DNA of 64,000 bases from Stenocarpella maydis (taxonomy: Eukaryota; Ascomycota; Sordariomycetes; Diaporthales; Diaporthaceae): NCBI GenBank assembly GCA_002270565.1, contig NQMI01000159.1, positions 33,588 through 97,587 on the forward strand, written 5' to 3'. Positions 58,817-64,000 of the stretch are shown piece by piece. The position numbers were made by a program, and so were the translations under genes. A model generated the notes under the pieces. That model was given only the letters and a program-made list of their open reading frames with translations, did not search any database and was not told the origin of the DNA. Numbering within the stretch: position 1 is the stretch's first letter; every line of letters starts with the position of its first letter.

Positions 58817-61800
58817 AAAGAAGAAGAAAAAAGAAAGAAAAAAAACCCTCAATCTTTTGACCTCGGCATGCAACGGGACAACTGAGTGTTAGTCGTACAA
58901 CGAAGTGGCGGACACGGCGTCGTCCCTGCTAGAAGTTTATACCTTCTCGGACGACCCAAACATCATAACGCGGCGCTCAATTTCTTTTGTCTATGGGTTT
59001 GGGGGGGGGGCCACTAGGTATCTTAGATGGGTTGGGAAAATGCAAATGTGGAGTGGAGGGGGATTGGGCATGCTTGGCACCAGGACCGGTTTCTGTCGTT
59101 GATGGCAGCTCGCTCTCGACCTGGAACAATTCCAAGCGGTGTGGCTTGGATTGCATTTCGATTATTGTAGAGCGAGGACGATATTTCCGTCCTCGAGTCT
59201 TGGCCGAGATGGACGACTACGACGATGACGATGATGATGGGGTCTGACGATGCCCGTCTGCGCTGATTTTGGCCACGCATAACTATTGGCCAGCAGATAC
59301 ATGTATCATATTATTGCCCGGTATATAGTTCGCCATGAGGCTTCGGACCAACGGAGCTTGATGACCCTCAGGGGTCACGATCCAGACATACTGCAAGACG
59401 GGTCTTGGGGAATAAAATACACCTTTCTCCGCCTCCGCCCACCCATCCAGCCTCGAGCACCCAACGCGCCCTTGCAACTCAGAAGAAGCATCATCTAGGG
59501 TTGTAGCTCCAGCACCCCGCTGTGAATAAGCCCTCCTGGAGGGTGTGTCTCAGGGTTTACTAGAAGCTACTGCATGAGGTTAGAGTTTCTCGCTTAACCA
59601 AGACTTAGCTGGGTACCTACCGAGGTATGGTACGGTCCTCGGCATGTCAACCGAGAGCTGGCCGCAGCCTAGGGGGCCCAGGCGGGTTGAAGTCCTCCGT
59701 GGCCCTCCAATTTGGCTGGTCAGGCGGTCCAGGAAAGACAAAGGAAACTTAGTCACCTCGGTGGTTGGTTGATACACAGCACTCAGGCTAAGCCTTGGTC
59801 GCAGTCTGGTGTCGATCACGGGATAGCCTTGCCAGCAGGGCAGGGGTGCCACGTCTAGGACCCAAGGTGACACCACCGCCTCTACGGAGTACCCCAGAAG
59901 AGCGGGAGATGCGACCTTGTAGCCGAGGTCCGCTCCCCTTGGGTCCTTGTACCTGTACATGACTACTCTCTTGTGTGCCTGGATCCGGCCCTTTGCGAAG
60001 AGACCTTGGCCATCCCCTCTTGTTCTTGTGGGCACGTACACGTGTACTGTTATTACACAGTATCAAGAGGTTCGGATGGCTGTTGGCCCCACGCGCGAGA
60101 GAGCCCTGCCTGCTTCTTTTAGTTTGTGTGAAGGTTGTGTGATGAGTGTCGATGAGCGATGCTCATGTGCACGTCAATTCTGCTTGTATACACATACATA
60201 CACATATACACACATGCATGCATAAACTCTACCGGTAGTTGGTGGGCGTGGGGATTAATCCTCTGGTTCATGCTCTGGTAGCGGCATTCGAATCTCTGGT
60301 TCGACAGGTCCTGGCCCGCAATGGTTCCAAGATACCACCTCGATGCTTAATCAAGAGCCGCGCTGGAGTATGCCCAGCGCCACTGCTAGTGTATTACGTC
60401 GCAGGCCCGAGGATATTACACTAGAATGCACACATGACTGACCTACAAGTACAGTACGATCCCCCATGCACGTCCTCACACGTTGGCGGCTCCAGCGAGA
60501 TGGGACGAATTCCTGTTGGGGGCCGTGTGACCCACACGCCTGCACGACCCGGGATCCCTGAGCTGCCCATTTGCCACAACCACCTCACCGCACCGCCGTC
60601 ATGTTGGCCGGCATTCCATAGCTTACCTCCAGGGCGTGATCGATGGCTTACGCGTCACCAGCGTCACACCGGCCAAGGCCTGACGGGCCGTCTTGACATC
60701 GGATGCGAGCCTCCGGCTGCCCTGCCACCCGGTGCAGGTGCAGATGAGTGCAAAAAGAGGCTGGCCGCCGGCGGGCGCAGTCCTCGCCGTCGTCCCGTTC
60801 CCGCCGGCTTCTATGACAGAAAGAAAAGGGGGGGGTGGGGGATTCATTGCCCGCCGCCTGAGGTCTGGGCGTGTGTATCGCCGTGTCATGCCCACTCCGA
60901 GAGCAAGGGGGGGGGCCCGCCCGAACAACTGACCCTACGAGACGAGAAGCTGTTGCTGTGGTCTACAACAGCTTGTCTCGCCATCCGCGCCGCCGCATGA
61001 TATCGCCATCCCGGCCTATACTGCAGCGGTACCTGCGAACCGGAGCGAGGATCTTCCTTCCCGCATGGCCAGGCTGGCTGTTATCACACGCGGACGTGCG
61101 CACGCCGGGGCGGGGCCAACCAGAAAAGGAAGGGGAAACGACTGTTATAGATCGTGCCAGATCACATATACATATAACGACTCAGATCCTCCAGGGGCCA
61201 GGGGAAAGACAAGATGTGCAGTACTCAGTCATCATACGGAGTACTAGGCGATGACAGAGGGGATCTCCTCGGGGATCTGTAAATCTGCCGTCGTTTCAAG
61301 AGCCCTGCGGGAGTCTGGGTTCCAGGGACTCGCAAGGTGGAGCTCAGCGCTGCGGCTCGTTTCGCGGGCCCTCCTTCTGCCCCAGGCCCATGGGAAGGAA
61401 GGAGGCTGATACTATAGTACCTAGGTATGTATATGCCTCGGCAAGGATCCATATGCTGGATTTCAACTTTCCCGCTTAGTGCAAAGTCACTTTTATTAAC
61501 AAGGCGCGCAGGGTGTGACCCGGTGGGTCCAGAATTACCAATAGGAAATGTATAACGAGATTGAACATTTTATAATTCCTGCAGGGTTATAGTCTAGGGC
61601 AACTAACTAACCGGCGGCGGTATGTATGGCTCCTAATAATCTGCCAATCGCAAGTGATATATCGCCATCAAGCTCCCGAGGCCCTACCGCGTGCCCATGC
61701 CCGCCGTGCGGGAAACCTTATCTATAGTATACCGCCGTATCGCGACGTTCCATGTATCTGGTGATCCTGCAGCAAGGGGCTTCGCGACTGCCGGGAGGAC

Positions 61801-64000
61801 TATCCGGGGGGTGGGGGGTTCTCTCTCTTTCTGACCCGTGTTGGGCTGTGAGCGTCCAGCGTTGAAGCCTGGGCAAGGAGCATGAACGGGGGGCGTCAGG
61901 GTTCGAGCTACCGACCGTCGCAGGCGCGCACGCCACGATGGTGCTGGATTCCTCCCGGCGACCGTCATCGGCACCATCGTGGGATGCCATCCCCTTTGTG
62001 CCCTTGCCATGCCCTATACCTGAGACTGGTTACTCGCCCGCCGGTCTGTGCTGTAAACCCTCCCTCGATAACTCTCCAGTTCCGGGGGACCCGGCCGGGG
62101 GGGGGGGGCGGGGGGTAAATAGCCCCGTAGGTTTGATAGTGGTAATGGTCATAAATTCAGGCAGCAACTCATTGCCTGAATAACAAAGGTTGCAACTCGT
62201 ATCATTGCCGATGTCCCACATTGGTGCCCCAAAAAACAGCAGAGACAGATATATAGGAGCCAATACGATGCTTAGGCGTAAGTACGTCTGTCTTGCTCGC
62301 AGCTCCATCTTGTGATCAAGTAGTGCTTACAACTGCCAGATGGACTCGTAGTGGAGGCCTTGCCGCGGGCGAGGTATGATAATCACATTTGGCACATGCC
62401 GGGGTGTACGATCGTGGTGTTTTTGACGGAGATGCCGAAGAAAACGATTTTCTGTACAGGGCGACTAGGAGATATGATATCAACTTTCATTCCTCTGCGG
62501 TGCAGATGCGGTATCATCCTACTCGTGTATGCCTTGCTATTACTGATTTGCCTTTGGGGAATAGGGCGTGGATTTCAGGATAAACTGGAGCACATGGCAC
62601 TAATTTGCAAATCCTGAGAGGAGAGGGCATCCCCTGAACGACATACAGTACAATATTCCAGGCCTCTAGACTCAGCGAGCTTCGAAATTTATGCTTCCTG
62701 AAGTCTGAAGCCTGCCAAACACAGAATACACTTAATGTTTCGAAAATATTACTCATTGCAACGAGATAGCGTCATATCAATGATATGTATCAGCGAGCTT
62801 CACAACTGTGGGAGTAATGTATGTGTCGTGAAAGTTTGCCAGGCAGCTCGTTGGTCCTCGGCTGTAAGAATGGCTACCCGGGTACTACGAGGCACCATTG
62901 TCTATGTAGGTCAAATATACCAACATCCTGGGTAAATAAGCACTTCTCAACACATTTGTTGATACTCCCAGAGACACGAACAGCACTTTTCTCCCAGAGC
63001 ACAGCGCTGAATTATTGTGGGCTTTACCTAGGTACACTTGGAAGCATGGTAGCTTGCACGTGTGGTATCACCCCATAGGATGATAGCCAGGAGTATATGG
63101 GCAGAAGCACTGCTTCTCAGGACGCCATGAACTTATTCGAGCCTGTTGTCAGTAGAACTCGTCAGTCCACAGCCTAGAGGGCCACGGGTGCAGAGTAACT
63201 TTCAAATCACAACACAAGAATCCAATCACGTATTCAAGTCAAATTTATATCCAGCAGCTTGTAAACCCTCAAACGTTAGCCAGAAAGGACTGTAATACCT
63301 GCTGTGGGAACACTGGCTCGTATTTCAATACGCTGGGTCGCCAGCGACAACACGATCACCATAGCGACTTTAGAAGGCTGGCTCAACCTTGTTCTCGAGT
63401 CTAGCCCAGCTATACTGTTACACATGCCGCGTAATAAGTGTCATGCCGCACGGCCACTCGAGGCATAGCCTTCTCTAATGAAGCCAAAGCCTGGTGCTGG
63501 CGGGCCCGTTCGATCATGTGCAGTCCCATGAACCGCCAAGCGTTATGCCCGTTGCGGGTTTCGACACCGAGCCCGAGATCGGGGTGACGATACCGAACGA
63601 AACGGTGCAAACAGGTCCGCGTAAGCCTGGAGTGATGAATCAGCGCCTCTTTCAGTGCGGCAATAACACACGGCTGTGCATATAGAACTGGCAGGGCACT
63701 GGGAATGCCGGCCACCTCTCCTTGCCTCCAGCAGCCCAGGGAATGACATGGGATCCGGATGTGGCCCCACGCCAGGAAGAAGCCGCCTGCCAGAGATTAC
63801 CTCTAGCTTGGAGGTGATGCCCTGTCAGGGATACCTAGGTGACCCGCGCTGTGCCTCGTGGCCAAGGCCCGCCGGGCAAGAGGCCCGGGAAACATGAGAT
63901 ACCCGCGCGCAAGATGGGCCGGCCCTCGGCAGCGCGGAAGTGTTACTCGGGATCCCGGGGGAGGCTGCGGGGAGAAGTCAAAATGAGCGTGTCATCCTGA
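58817..64000. other. Gene-free stretch of about 5.2 kb to the right edge
   Basis: No protein-like frame with recognisable features. It contains TACGGAGTA at 59883 and 61235, TACCTAGGTA at 61428 and 63025, a CATA/CACA-type tract at about 60187-60220, and a perfect 9-bp stem (ATTCAGGCA / TGCCTGAAT) at about 62154-62180. A minus- or plus-strand gene beginning beyond 64000 cannot be judged. Confidence 0.4.

Noticed and set aside
60239..60330. tRNA-like TTCGAATC and GGTTCGACA boxes
   Set aside because: No cloverleaf with plausible A box and paired ends was found.

Overview
The window is nuclear DNA from a filamentous ascomycete, most likely a Sordariomycete. The genes carry short GT-AG introns (about 50-230 bp) with coherent phases. 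The families are typical of Pezizomycotina: a quinate-repressor-like AROM homologue, a Zn2Cys6 regulator, an Rsp5 HECT ligase and a fungal GH79 enzyme. Two strongly AT-rich blocks hold transposon relics full of C-to-T/G-to-A stop codons, the signature of repeat-induced point mutation (RIP). No bacterial-style operons, CRISPR arrays, rRNA genes or convincing tRNA genes were seen.

Layout. 1-408: the start of an acidic gene running off the left edge. 1411-6780: AT-rich RIP block containing a decayed Ty3/gypsy gag relic, interrupted by a normal-GC LTR-like island (about 3391-4265) with a 303/307-bp tandem duplication. 7387-8948: a GH79 glycosidase gene with a frameshift and a disrupted N-terminus. 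9910-10831: a four-exon, 154-residue small secreted protein with a GC-AG intron and an assembly duplication around an N. 11375-13153: an SPX plus three-TM (Vtc5-like) protein. 17383-19623: Mpp10. 20110-21005: the complex I PSST/20-kDa subunit. 22308-25026: an Rsp5/NEDD4-type C2-WW3-HECT ubiquitin ligase. 26841-27606: a Pab2/PABPN1-type RRM protein. 28426 to about 29795: a conserved hypothetical gene with several lesions. 30698-32074: nitronate monooxygenase. 32485-34697: a membrane-anchored amidohydrolase. 38451-40781: a quinate-repressor-like protein. 46921-49557: the second RIP block, carrying an inverted copy of the same LTR-like element, then an N and 47 AAT repeats. 55797-58816: a Zn2Cys6 transcription factor. 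40.8-55.8 kb (apart from the repeats) and 58.8-64 kb hold no gene I can recognise.

The housekeeping genes (ribosome biogenesis, respiration, ubiquitination, mRNA poly(A) binding, polyphosphate/phosphate sensing) sit between 11 and 41 kb and do not form a pathway cluster. They are flanked by transposon-rich or gene-poor DNA that contains the decaying and secreted-protein genes, a pattern resembling compartmentalised fungal genomes. Exon boundaries were derived by hand from splice consensus, phase and family resemblance; no search was run.
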